A stretch of DNA of 11,524 nt from CAYZQE01 sp964480635 (GCA_964480635.1 CAYZQE010000078.1:1-11524), one strand, 5' to 3'; numbered from the stretch's first letter, positions 1 to 7,890 are shown. Translations and numbers: made by a program. The notes: generated by a model not told the origin, from the sequence alone.

Positions 1-8
1 AGATAGTC

Positions 9-512
9 ATGCGTAATCGCTTAAAGCGTGACAAAGTGGCAGTCGATATTGATATAACGGCGTTCATGAACTTGATGGTTGTACTAGTTCCATTTTTGTT
101 AATGACAGCTGTATTTAGTCATACGGCTGTGATTGATTTAAATCTTCCTAAAAAAGATAGCAGTGCCCAATCTAAAAACGATAAGGACAAATTCACCATT
201 AGTGTGACCATTGCTAATGACGGCCTGTATTTAACCGATAATAAAAACGGTTTGATTAAAGTGATAAAAAAGAAAGGAGAATCACACGATTTTGTCGTGT
301 TAACGGGCGTCTTAAAACAAGTTAAGGCACGTTTTTTATCGTTAAAAAACATTACGATTTTATCGCAACAAAACACAGCTTATAGCGACATAATTAAGAC
401 CATGGACAGTGTGCGTTCATATAGCCAAGTGGTTAATGGCGAAGTGATAGAAGGCGAATTGTTCCCAGTGATTTCAATTGGTGATGCTGTGAAAACAGTG
501 AAGGGTGCATAA
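9..512 (+). CDS. ExbD/TolR-like biopolymer transport protein (first copy, Asn in place of the membrane Asp)
   Basis: A 167-residue protein with the ExbD/TolR plan: a short basic cytoplasmic N-terminus (MRNRLKRDK), one membrane helix at about residues 16-38, and a periplasmic domain. Family members sit inside an ExbB/TolQ pentamer and couple proton flow to a TonB-like partner. The usual family helix motif, of the type TPFIDVMLVLL, appears here as TAFMNLMVVLV, so the strictly conserved proton-relay Asp is replaced by Asn21 (codon AAC at 69-71). This copy is therefore probably structural or regulatory rather than the proton-carrying subunit, which is inference. The length is a little above the roughly 140 residues of typical ExbD. 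The stop lies 2 bases before the next ExbD gene. A TAG at bases 4-6 may be the end of an upstream ExbB/TolQ-like gene, but too little is visible to tell. Any ribosome-binding site lies outside the window. Confidence 0.88.
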   Translation: MRNRLKRDKVAVDIDITAFMNLMVVLVPFLLMTAVFSHTAVIDLNLPKKDSSAQSKNDKDKFTISVTIANDGLYLTDNKNGLIKVIKKKGESHDFVVLTGVLKQVKARFLSLKNITILSQQNTAYSDIIKTMDSVRSYSQVVNGEVIEGELFPVISIGDAVKTVKGA

Positions 513-514
513 CC

Positions 515-1006
515 ATGGAATTATCTAAAAAAGCTAAAAGGATGCAGGCGCATCATAAACGAAAAAAAGGGCGTGGCGCGGCTTTAAACATGGTTGCTTT
601 GATGGATATTTTTACCATCTTGGTGTTCTTTTTATTAGTGAGTACCACTAGTGAGCAAGTGTTACCCACGCCAAAAGATCTTATTTTGCCTATATCGACT
701 TCTAAGGTGTTGCCTAAAGAAGCATTGGTTATCTCGGTCACTGACAAACAAATTTTAATCCAAGGACGAGCTGTTCTTAATCGTTCAGATTTAGCAAAAA
801 ATCATCCATTAATCATTAAATCATTACATTCTAGTTTAATCGCCTTTTTACAAACTAAGGAGGCAATGGATTTAAATAATAAAAAAGTGACCATAATGGC
901 AGACAAAGACATTCATTACAGTCTCATCAAGTCTGTTATGGCAACGGCATCACAAGCGGGATATGAACGTATTTCGTTTGCTGTAGCTCAGGCAGAAGGT
1001 AAATAA
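515..1006 (+). CDS. ExbD/TolR-like biopolymer transport protein (second copy, Asp retained)
   Basis: A 163-residue ExbD/TolR-type protein. The N-terminus is strongly basic (Lys/Arg/His-rich, residues 5-20), followed by one membrane helix at about residues 22-43 and a periplasmic domain that ends near the stop. The helix reads LNMVALMDIFTILVFFLL and keeps the conserved Asp at residue 31 (codon GAT at 605-607), so this is the copy expected to carry protons through the ExbB/TolQ channel. It shows little visible sequence identity to the first copy outside the helix pattern, so the pair looks like specialised subunits rather than a recent duplication. The start is supported by an AGGG-type ribosome-binding site about 9 bases upstream, inside the end of the previous gene. 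The stop is followed after 2 bases by the transducer gene, which implies translational coupling. Confidence 0.92.
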   Translation: MELSKKAKRMQAHHKRKKGRGAALNMVALMDIFTILVFFLLVSTTSEQVLPTPKDLILPISTSKVLPKEALVISVTDKQILIQGRAVLNRSDLAKNHPLIIKSLHSSLIAFLQTKEAMDLNNKKVTIMADKDIHYSLIKSVMATASQAGYERISFAVAQAEGK

Positions 1007-1008
1007 CG

Positions 1009-1968
1009 ATGGCTAATGCGGTGAAGGAAGAAACCATATTTCCTTGGGAAGATACCAACGAAGACAGTGTCTTTAAATATTTGTCTATTATTGTCGTCAT
1101 TTTATTTTTTATTGCTGCTTTTGTATTAAATAACGTCATATTACCAGAACCAGTTCGTCAATCATTAAAAGAGGTTTCTCCCCGTCTCGCTCAGTTAGTG
1201 ATAGAAAAAAAGAAAGAAGAGGTTAAAAAACCTAAGCCGATCAAAAAAAAATTAGTACCCAAAAAAGAAAAACCTAAAGAGAAAAAGCCAAAACCCAAAG
1301 AAGAAAAAAAGAAAAAACCAGAGGTTAAAAAGAAGCCAAAACCTATCGTTAAAGAGACCAAACCAGAGCCTTCTGCAAAAGAGGTTGCTCAAAGCTCTGG
1401 CTTATTAGCATTTGCAGATGATTTAAGTGACTTAAGAGATGATTTTGATTTGGCAGAATTAGACGAGCCAATTGTTAATTCTAATGCAACCAAAAAAGCA
1501 AAAACAACACGACAAGACGTTTTAACGGCTAAAGCAACGACGGGAAGCTCTGGTATTAAAGCAAGTGGGGCTGCGAAAGTGGCTAAAAGTACGTTACAAC
1601 AGCGTCAAACGGCCAAGGTTGCTACGTCAATTAAGCAAGTAAAGTTAACTAAAAAAGACCCTAAAAAGCCGACGTTAAGGCAAAGAAATGAAGAAGAAAT
1701 TGAACGAGTATTTCAAAAGAATAAAGGCTCAATATTCACTATTTATAATAGAGAGTTAAGAAAAGACCCATCCATGAAAGGTAAGATCGTTTTTGAAATT
1801 ACCATTCAACCAAATGGCAGTGTGTCTAAATGCATTATCGTGTCATCAGAGATTGATAATAAAAAGCTACAAAAAAGACTGATATCTAAGATAAAGAAAT
1901 TTCAGTTTAAAAGCTTAAAAGTGCCGGTTATTACGGTGAATTACCCCATTGATTTTTTACCATCTTAG
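1009..1968 (+). CDS. TonB-like energy transducer with AgmX/PglI-type C-terminal domain
   Basis: A 319-residue protein. Residues 1-24 are cytoplasmic, about 25-45 form a single membrane anchor, and about 66-126 are extremely rich in Lys, Pro and Glu, as in periplasm-spanning TonB linkers. A Ser/Thr/Ala/Lys-rich spacer follows. Residues about 226-319 form a compact domain ending in TVNYPIDFLPS, with GKIVFEITIQPNGSVSKC before it. This matches my knowledge of the AgmX/PglI C-terminal domain, named after Myxococcus gliding proteins, rather than the classical TonB C-terminal domain. The only Cys is Cys275. The position that is often Cys-Tyr in the myxobacterial versions reads Ile-Tyr here. Following two ExbD genes at 2-base spacing, it should transmit motor movement to a periplasmic or outer-membrane partner. 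The adjacent TPR lipoproteins are the obvious candidates (inference). The start has a GAAGG site about 9 bases upstream. Confidence 0.9.
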   Translation: MANAVKEETIFPWEDTNEDSVFKYLSIIVVILFFIAAFVLNNVILPEPVRQSLKEVSPRLAQLVIEKKKEEVKKPKPIKKKLVPKKEKPKEKKPKPKEEKKKKPEVKKKPKPIVKETKPEPSAKEVAQSSGLLAFADDLSDLRDDFDLAELDEPIVNSNATKKAKTTRQDVLTAKATTGSSGIKASGAAKVAKSTLQQRQTAKVATSIKQVKLTKKDPKKPTLRQRNEEEIERVFQKNKGSIFTIYNRELRKDPSMKGKIVFEITIQPNGSVSKCIIVSSEIDNKKLQKRLISKIKKFQFKSLKVPVITVNYPIDFLPS

Positions 1969-1979
1969 TCAGGATCTCC
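1969..1979. other. 11-base junction between two converging operons
   Basis: The stop of the + strand transducer gene (TAG, 1966-1968) and the stop of the - strand 75-aa gene (TAA on the - strand, 1980-1982) are only 11 bases apart. I see no stem-loop with a T-run in or next to this gap, so each transcript probably runs into the other gene's 3' end. Confidence 0.75.
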
Positions 1980-2207
1980 TTAATGACTTATATCAGGTCG
2001 ATTGATAAAGCTGAAGTCATCATCTAATGAGCTTTTATAAATTGGAGCTGTAATTTTAGTCACCTTGTGTGTTTTCCACGGCACAATATAGAGCACTTTA
2101 GGCAGCTCTTTATCACCGGTAATTGAAAGGCCTTGCAGCTTTAGTGCTTCACTTTGTGCATGAGTTAGCATTGGCAGCAGTACTAGAGTCAGTATTATAA
2201 ATTTCAT
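1980..2207 (-). CDS. Small exported protein of unknown function (75 aa)
   Basis: A 75-residue protein with a clear signal peptide: MKF, then a hydrophobic core, and a likely Ala-x-Ala-type cleavage near THAQS (residues 15-19). That leaves a mature chain of about 57 residues. The central stretch LQGLSITGDKELPKVLYIVPWK looks like a conserved core, and I recall very similar short proteins beside ExbD/AgmX/TPR clusters in other marine gammaproteobacteria. That is memory, not a search result. Its ATG overlaps the stop of the upstream TPR lipoprotein gene (ATGA, 4 bases), with AAGAG-like purines before the start, so translation is coupled. It is the last gene of the - strand operon. There are no cysteines in the mature part. 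The function is unknown; a periplasmic accessory of the transducer or TPR assembly is a guess from position. Confidence 0.85.
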   Translation of the reverse strand: MKFIILTLVLLPMLTHAQSEALKLQGLSITGDKELPKVLYIVPWKTHKVTKITAPIYKSSLDDDFSFINRPDISH

Positions 2208-2818
2208 TTGTTTTCTCTTTTGATTCTGATGGTTAAATCAGCAATCCATTTATCTAGCTCTATATTATCTTGTTGAGCTAAGTCAGCGCGTTGATAAATT
2301 TCGTAGTGTTTTAGTGCGGCTGTTAATTTGTTTAAATATAAATCCAGTAAGATAGCGTAATTAAGGTGAATTGAGGGTTTGTCACTTGATTTTAATGCTT
2401 TTAAATAGAGGCTTTTAGCGTGTTGAAATTGACCTTCTTGGCGTGCAATTATAGCTAAGTGTTCTAGGGCTATCGCATTGTTGGCATCAAGCTCTTGTAC
2501 CGATGTAAAGAGCTCTTTTGCAAGTTGAGGCTCTCCCTTTTTCATATAAATTAAAGCAAGATTAATTTTTGCTCGATTATCATCATATTCAGCCAAATAA
2601 ACCTCTAAAATTTCTTGAGCTGAGTCTAAGTCATTATTGTTAACGTCTTCAATAGCTATTTTTAAAATAGCTAAAACATTGTCAGTTTTAGGTTCTTCTT
2701 TTACTGTTGTCTTAGTGGTTGGTTTAATTGTAATGTCAGGCTTTTGCACACTTTGACATGAAGCAAATAAGGTAATGCAGCAGCAAATGATCCCTAGTTT
2801 AGTTTTAAGGTGAAACAT
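2204..2818 (-). CDS. TPR-repeat outer-membrane lipoprotein (204 aa)
   Basis: The N-terminus is a lipoprotein-type signal: positive residues, a Cys-rich hydrophobic core, and LFASC with the modifiable Cys at residue 21. The -3 position is Phe instead of the usual Leu, a tolerated but weaker lipobox. Gln at +2 favours outer-membrane sorting. After a Thr/Lys/Pro linker (about 23-45), residues 48-181 form about four TPR units, with pairs such as NLALIYMKKGEPQLAKELF and HLAIIARQEGQFQHAKSLY that follow the TPR alternation of small and aromatic positions. TPR arrays are protein-binding scaffolds, so the likely role is to link the transducer or the larger TPR proteins at the outer membrane. The gene overlaps the previous gene by 14 bases and the next by 4. 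The ribosome-binding site is weak (GACGAG), consistent with coupled translation. PilF/TadD-like annotation is possible, but no pilus genes are nearby. Confidence 0.9.
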   Translation of the reverse strand: MFHLKTKLGIICCCITLFASCQSVQKPDITIKPTTKTTVKEEPKTDNVLAILKIAIEDVNNNDLDSAQEILEVYLAEYDDNRAKINLALIYMKKGEPQLAKELFTSVQELDANNAIALEHLAIIARQEGQFQHAKSLYLKALKSSDKPSIHLNYAILLDLYLNKLTAALKHYEIYQRADLAQQDNIELDKWIADLTIRIKRENK

Positions 2819-5606
2819 AGGGGCTCGTCATTTCAAGTTTGTTGTATTGAAAAGGCAATAATTCAGCTAAGGACTTTTGGCTTTGCTTAATACCTTGGTT
2901 ATAAAGGCCCTTTTGAGTTTTTGAAAAGTTATTGCGATGAATTTTTATCGATTTTTCTTCAAAAGGGAACGCTTGATCTTCAAGTAAATAGCCATATTCT
3001 TCGAGCTCTTCTTCGTTTAGATTTTTGGGTCGTTCAGAATTAAGTAAACTGCTGGCAAAATCACGATAAATCTCACCTAAGCCATAGGTTGCTAAGGTTT
3101 GTGTTTGTGGATCAGCATACTTTAAAGTTGACGAAAACTGTTTAATGGTCGCTTTAAGGGCTTTCTTCTTTTTAGCTAATGACTTTTTAAGGGGCACACT
3201 AAGCGTTATTTTTTTGTAATCCTCCAAGGCGTAATCAGCTAAGGCTAAACTGGCATTGGCTGCTATTTTATTCGCATCTTGGTTACTGTTTTTTGTATGT
3301 TCACGTTCACTAGAAATAATTGATTTTAGCCATGATTTTTGAGATTTAATTTTATTATTGGCAAGATTGAAGTCAGCAATGATTAAGCGAGCACTGAGTG
3401 AACGCTCTAAAGGAAGAGGATACAGGCGTGCATAATCATCATAAATTTTTAGATACTTAGGGTCGTTAGCTTTTTTAAATAATGATGCGGCTTCCCATAG
3501 AAGAGCTTGTCTCTCTTGTTTGTTGCTATTGTTAGCCAAAGCTAAAACAGCAATAGCTGCTTGTTTAGAATTACCAGAACTGCGGTAAGCGAGCGCTAGT
3601 TTTTCTTGCGCACCGCGATAAAGTTTTTTATCGGCTTTAAATTTTTGCATAAAGCGTTTTAATAAAGTGATTGAAGCGTCCCAATCTTTGGCAATGATAT
3701 ATTGAGTTGCAGCATCATATAAGGCTACTTTTTTAACGTTTTTTAATGGCGATATGTTATTAGCGGATAGATAAAGTTTGGCTGCTTTTCTAAATTCTCC
3801 TTGCTCATTAGCTTGCATGGCTAATTGATAATAGGATTCAGCAACTTTAATGCTGAGTTGCTTTCTAAGTTGTTTTTGAGTGACGACATCTAAAGCGCTC
3901 AAGTAATATTTATTAGCATTGATGTGGTCATTTTTGTTGAAATAGACATGTGCTGTGAGTATGGTCGCTTCAGTTAATAACCATCGCGATGTTTTTTGAC
4001 TGTTTAAAATGGGCAGTAATAGTTCGAGTGTTTGATCATAACGTTTAGCATCAAATAGCAAGCTACTGGCATTGAAAATAACTTTATCAGAGCGATTATC
4101 GTGATTAAAACTTGCTCTATAGTTAATGGATGCTTCTATTAATTGTTGTTCAATAAGGTATTTTTTCTTGTCGTCTTTACTCGCGTCAAAAGCGCTTTGA
4201 AAAGATAAAATGGCAGCATAACCGGCTTCTTGGCTCTGTTTGTGACGTTTAATTTTATAACTAGAAAAAACATACTGTTTGGCGGCGGCTAAATAAAGCC
4301 CCTGTTCTGTGTAACTTTCAGCCAATAAAAAGCTAACCTCACCATAACGTGGGTTTTGAGAAAACCGGTTTAAAAATAATGAGTACCATTTTTCAGCTAG
4401 CTGATAATGGCTTTTAGATTGGTGTTTTTTTGCGGGATTTTGAGCGAGCGAATGATAATGTTTTGCTAATTCATAATTATGCTTAGCTAAGACAGGGCTA
4501 ATGATTTGTTTTTTATCATCATCAAATAAGGCGAAGATTGTCGGCTTAGAATAAATGGTGACAATTGCTTTTTTACTTTTTAAATATAACTCAGTAAAAG
4601 GGCTTGGTTTCAATAATGTGACGCCTTTGTTAAATAATTTAAAAGAGACATAGTTGGGTTCATTATCTTCTAAATATGAAAAATAAACGCTTGCAGCATC
4701 ATTAACGCGCTTTTTATTATTTAAATATTGCGCCAATGATTGGTAAATTAAAGCTTCATAAGGCTTTTTGTTCTGTTTGAAGTAATGGTTAATTTTTACC
4801 TGCTCAAAATCGTAATTAATGGCTAAATTAATGGCTCTTAAAATATCATTTAGGAGTGCTTTTTTACTGTCGGATGTTGTTATTGATATTTCAGTTTGAG
4901 TGATATCACCGTTGGCATAATGTAAGTCCATGAGTTTTAAAAAGGCATAAACAGACGCTTCATTGTTGTTGTTTTTAATTAATGACCATGCATATTTATA
5001 TAAAGCGTTTCTGTAAAATTTAGTGTCGGAGTGAAAATCAATAACATTTTTATAATACTCTTTCGCGTAAGGGTAAACGCCATTAGAAAAATAATGTTCA
5101 GCAATTCTAAATTTTGTTTCACTAATATATTTTGAATCTGGGTGTTTTTCATTAAGTTGCAATAAGGTGTTAAAGGCTTTTTTAATATCACCTTTAATGT
5201 CATAAGCCTTAGCAAGTTGATAAAGAACCTCATCGTTCGAAGCTTTGTTTGGGAATTGAATTAAATAATTTTTATAGCCTTCAATCGCTTCATCGGATAG
5301 CGATTTGCCTCGGTTAATGGTCAGTTCGTCTTCGGATAATAAATCATCAATACTGTGTTCTAGGCTAATATCTGATAAGCGCTTTAAGGTGGCTCCATCA
5401 TCTTTTTCTTCTTCATTAGCTATTTTTAATAATTCTTTATAGCTTTTAATTAAATCAACTTCACTAGTTTTAATGGATTGGTATTGAATAGCGGGTTGAA
5501 TGGTTTTAATGTCGCCTAAAGATGGTTTAGGCGGTGCTTTATGAACGTTTGAACAAGCACCTAGTACAAATGGTATTGCTAGGGCTATTAGCTTCAAAAA
5601 ATTCAT
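2805..5606 (-). CDS. Large TPR-repeat outer-membrane lipoprotein (933 aa)
   Basis: The signal peptide ends in a perfect lipobox, LGAC, with Cys18 as the lipidated residue and Ser at +2, which predicts the outer membrane. The mature protein is almost entirely alpha-helical repeats. A clear TPR block of the CpoB/BamD style runs over about residues 115-230 (for example VLYQLAKAYDIKGDIKKAF and RIAEHYFSNGVYPYAKEYY). More TPR-like helices occur over about 380-480 and 530-760. Lys, Asn, Tyr and Ala are abundant, and no enzymatic motif is visible. With its size and anchoring it should act as a long scaffold on the periplasmic face of the outer membrane, possibly the docking site for the AgmX-domain transducer (inference from gene context). 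It overlaps the upstream 582-aa gene by 4 bases (ATGA) and the downstream one by 14. An AGGA site lies 9 bases before the start. It is markedly AT-rich, like its TPR neighbours. Confidence 0.92.
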   Translation of the reverse strand: MNFLKLIALAIPFVLGACSNVHKAPPKPSLGDIKTIQPAIQYQSIKTSEVDLIKSYKELLKIANEEEKDDGATLKRLSDISLEHSIDDLLSEDELTINRGKSLSDEAIEGYKNYLIQFPNKASNDEVLYQLAKAYDIKGDIKKAFNTLLQLNEKHPDSKYISETKFRIAEHYFSNGVYPYAKEYYKNVIDFHSDTKFYRNALYKYAWSLIKNNNNEASVYAFLKLMDLHYANGDITQTEISITTSDSKKALLNDILRAINLAINYDFEQVKINHYFKQNKKPYEALIYQSLAQYLNNKKRVNDAASVYFSYLEDNEPNYVSFKLFNKGVTLLKPSPFTELYLKSKKAIVTIYSKPTIFALFDDDKKQIISPVLAKHNYELAKHYHSLAQNPAKKHQSKSHYQLAEKWYSLFLNRFSQNPRYGEVSFLLAESYTEQGLYLAAAKQYVFSSYKIKRHKQSQEAGYAAILSFQSAFDASKDDKKKYLIEQQLIEASINYRASFNHDNRSDKVIFNASSLLFDAKRYDQTLELLLPILNSQKTSRWLLTEATILTAHVYFNKNDHINANKYYLSALDVVTQKQLRKQLSIKVAESYYQLAMQANEQGEFRKAAKLYLSANNISPLKNVKKVALYDAATQYIIAKDWDASITLLKRFMQKFKADKKLYRGAQEKLALAYRSSGNSKQAAIAVLALANNSNKQERQALLWEAASLFKKANDPKYLKIYDDYARLYPLPLERSLSARLIIADFNLANNKIKSQKSWLKSIISSEREHTKNSNQDANKIAANASLALADYALEDYKKITLSVPLKKSLAKKKKALKATIKQFSSTLKYADPQTQTLATYGLGEIYRDFASSLLNSERPKNLNEEELEEYGYLLEDQAFPFEEKSIKIHRNNFSKTQKGLYNQGIKQSQKSLAELLPFQYNKLEMTSPYVSP

Positions 5607-7351
5607 TTCTGAATATCCTGAAGCTGTGTCAGCAAATATTTAGAACGGCTATTAAAACGAATTAGCGTTGCACGGCGTTGCAATAAATAGTGTCTTGTTA
5701 GGGTGCTTAGTTGTTGTTTGTTGTCGTTAATAAGTTGCTCAACTTTATCGTTTAATTGCTCAATGGATTGCTCAGCTTGTTGAAGTGTATCGCTTAATTG
5801 AGATAAGCGAATATCGCCAAAGTCATTAAAATGCTTTAATTTTGCCATGCCTTGTTTGGATGTTTTAAGCAAGCGCTCTAATTCATTTAGGTTTTTAGTG
5901 ATTTGTCTTAGTCGTGAAGGCTTTTGTTGTGATAAATCCCACATTAAAATACCCTTGGCAAATTGCGCTCGGTCTGTTAAGTCTTGAATTGATTCTTTGT
6001 TAATGCGTTTAATAGAGACTTCGACATAATTAATGTCTTCAAGTTGATCAGATTCATCTTCATTGATAAATGCAAAAGGTGAATGGCTGTTTTTTTGCTC
6101 TTCAATGTGTGCTTTTAAATCAACAAATTGTTGGTTCAGTGTGGCGAGTTGAGCGGGGTTAACATTGTTTTTAATAGTCGGTAACTTGTTATCAAAATCA
6201 TTTTTTCTTTGCGTTAGAATAAACTGGTACACGGGGATTTTTTGTGACCACTCAAATAGGGTGCGTTGTATATTTAGTAATTGTTTATGTTGCGTGAGCT
6301 TGGCTTTAAAAAGTGATGTGTGTTCTAACTCATCAATCCATAGATGAATGTTTTGGCAAAAGAGATTGTCTGTGGCGTTGACTAAGCAAGCGCTTATTTC
6401 AGTGTCTTTATTATCTTGCGCCAAGGCACTAACTTGATCTAGCAAATCATTGTATTGGCTGATGGCATGTTCAAAAAGCTGTTTAGCCGCGTCATTAGTA
6501 TTTGATTCGGCAAGCTTTAAAAGCGACTCTTGATAATAAATATTTTGTTTGGGGTAATTAGAAAGGTAATTGTAAAAGCGTGTGCCATCTGATAATTTAT
6601 TATTTAAAACTAATGCCGTGCCTAAAGCTAAAAGTCCTTTCGCTGAAAAAGATGATTCTTTTTTAATCTGTAATAATAAATCGATAGCTTGTGTATAGTT
6701 TTTTTCACGTAGATAGAAAATACCTGATGATAATAACAAAGAGTCTTTTAACGTGTTGTGGTTTGTATAGCGCTTATCATTTAATTGTTTAATCCAAATT
6801 AATGCATTGTTAATGTCTTTAGCATTAAGATATGCAATCGCTAAATTATGAGCAACAAATGGGAAATAATCGACATGACCCTTTAGCTTATTAGCTAGAG
6901 TACTTGCGTGCTTTAAGTCATTTTTTCGAATAGTTAGGTCAGCCATTAAATAGTTAAGCCGATCAACAATAGCTGGATTTATGGGTGCTTTTATTTGTTT
7001 GAATGCATCAAGAGATAATTCAAATTGTTGATTGTCATAATAGTTTTTAGCAATATGAAAATATAAAATATCCTGATCGGCTTTGCTGCTTTCAATGCCT
7101 AATTCATTGCTTAGAATATCTAATGACACCTGTGGTAGACGGTAATTAAAATATGAACTACTCAGTAAAACCTGTTGTTTTATATCGCTTTGATTAGTTT
7201 TTTCAGTTAATACTTCCGACAAAGTAATGGCATTAAGATAGTTACCTTGAAGGTGTTCATATAGTGCTTGTTCAAAGTATAAATTTGATTCTGTGCTTGC
7301 CGCTGAAACAGGCAGGCAGAAAAAAATGAAGATGAGATAAATAAAACGCAT
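5603..7351 (-). CDS. Exported TPR/coiled-coil protein (582 aa)
   Basis: The protein begins with a Sec signal peptide (MRF, hydrophobic core, cleavage near PVSAAS at about residue 18) and no lipobox, so it is predicted to be a soluble periplasmic protein. Residues about 25-300 contain degenerate TPR units, for example LYEHLQGNYLNAITLSEVL, FYLREKNYTQAIDLLLQI and LALGTALVLNNKLSDGTRFY. The C-terminal third is charged and helical. About residues 485-545 have the heptad pattern of a coiled coil (LQQAEQSIEQLNDKVEQLIN). There are two Cys in the middle (near SACLVNATDNLFCQNI) that could pair in the oxidising periplasm. No catalytic motif was recognised. The gene follows the 173-aa gene after 13 bases without a good Shine-Dalgarno sequence, so it may depend on coupling. 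It overlaps the large lipoprotein gene by 4 bases. It probably belongs to the same periplasmic assembly as the two TPR lipoproteins. Confidence 0.88.
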   Translation of the reverse strand: MRFIYLIFIFFCLPVSAASTESNLYFEQALYEHLQGNYLNAITLSEVLTEKTNQSDIKQQVLLSSSYFNYRLPQVSLDILSNELGIESSKADQDILYFHIAKNYYDNQQFELSLDAFKQIKAPINPAIVDRLNYLMADLTIRKNDLKHASTLANKLKGHVDYFPFVAHNLAIAYLNAKDINNALIWIKQLNDKRYTNHNTLKDSLLLSSGIFYLREKNYTQAIDLLLQIKKESSFSAKGLLALGTALVLNNKLSDGTRFYNYLSNYPKQNIYYQESLLKLAESNTNDAAKQLFEHAISQYNDLLDQVSALAQDNKDTEISACLVNATDNLFCQNIHLWIDELEHTSLFKAKLTQHKQLLNIQRTLFEWSQKIPVYQFILTQRKNDFDNKLPTIKNNVNPAQLATLNQQFVDLKAHIEEQKNSHSPFAFINEDESDQLEDINYVEVSIKRINKESIQDLTDRAQFAKGILMWDLSQQKPSRLRQITKNLNELERLLKTSKQGMAKLKHFNDFGDIRLSQLSDTLQQAEQSIEQLNDKVEQLINDNKQQLSTLTRHYLLQRRATLIRFNSRSKYLLTQLQDIQK

Positions 7352-7364
7352 GAATTTTGTTTAA

Positions 7365-7886
7365 TTATTCCCAAGTCCTAGATTCGAAAAGGGCTTGTTG
7401 TTTTGATTCGTTATCTTGGATTTTAAATTCGACAAAAAGAGGGTCTTCGCTTTTATCTATGGTGATGACTGAGCCTCGTTTAAAATCACGTTGATGAGGG
7501 CCTTTACCCGTGTAAAGAGCAACAATTTCATGCTCGCCTGACACAATATTGCCTATGTATATTTTCTGTACGCCACCACGCTTTAAGACATCAATTTCTT
7601 TATCTGTATATAAGTGGCTAGAGACCACTTTATTATTAATTAATATTTTGATGGCATCTAAAGAAAATAAAGCAGTATCTTTCATAGAAATAAAAATACT
7701 GAGTTGCGTGTTTGAAGGGAATAACAAATCTTCCTCTAAAATAAAAAGTGTTTTATTGAGGGAAATAACCTGTTTTTTAAGATCAGTGATTTCTTCATTT
7801 AACAAAGAGCTCTCTTCTTGTGATTGAGCAATGGGTATTTGAATGAAGAGCAAGCTAAGAAAACAAAATTTAATTATATGACGCAT
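7365..7886 (-). CDS. Exported protein of unknown function (173 aa), apparently conserved
   Basis: Residues 1-22 form a signal peptide (MRHIIKF, then a hydrophobic core, cleavage near AQSQ). Residues about 24-50 are likely a short coiled coil (LLNEEITDLKKQVISLNKTL). The rest looks like a beta-rich domain with a striking run around residues 103-140: RGGVQKIYIGNIVSGEHEIV and then GKGPHQRDFKRG. I recall close relatives of this pattern in marine gammaproteobacteria next to ExbD/TPR genes, sometimes mislabelled as regulators. There is no DNA-binding motif, and the signal peptide argues for the periplasm. The gene starts 4 bases after the apbE stop with an AAAGG ribosome-binding site inside the end of apbE, and precedes the 582-aa TPR gene by 13 bases. 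The function is unknown. A sensor-like or ligand-binding beta domain is possible but unsupported. Confidence 0.85.
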   Translation of the reverse strand: MRHIIKFCFLSLLFIQIPIAQSQEESSLLNEEITDLKKQVISLNKTLFILEEDLLFPSNTQLSIFISMKDTALFSLDAIKILINNKVVSSHLYTDKEIDVLKRGGVQKIYIGNIVSGEHEIVALYTGKGPHQRDFKRGSVITIDKSEDPLFVEFKIQDNESKQQALFESRTWE

Positions 7887-7890
7887 ATGG

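Noticed and set aside
1..8. 3' end of an upstream ExbB/TolQ gene (TAG at 4-6).
   Set aside because: Two codons are not enough to identify a gene. It is mentioned only as a possibility in the first ExbD entry.
1009..1968. Classical TonB for siderophore uptake.
   Set aside because: The C-terminal domain ends in the AgmX/PglI-like YPIDFLPS pattern rather than a TonB_C motif, there are two ExbD genes, and no TonB-dependent receptor is nearby.
2204..2818. Type IV pilus assembly protein PilF or tight-adherence TadD.
   Set aside because: The similarity is only the generic TPR-lipoprotein layout. No pilus or Tad genes accompany it, and the neighbours point to a different assembly.
4979..5233. 84-codon - strand frame inside the 933-aa TPR lipoprotein gene.
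   Set aside because: It is an alternate frame within a clear TPR-coding stretch, with no independent evidence.
7549..7827. 92-codon + strand frame opposite the 173-aa exported protein gene.
   Set aside because: The opposite strand has a signal peptide, good spacing and a ribosome-binding site. The + strand frame has none of these.
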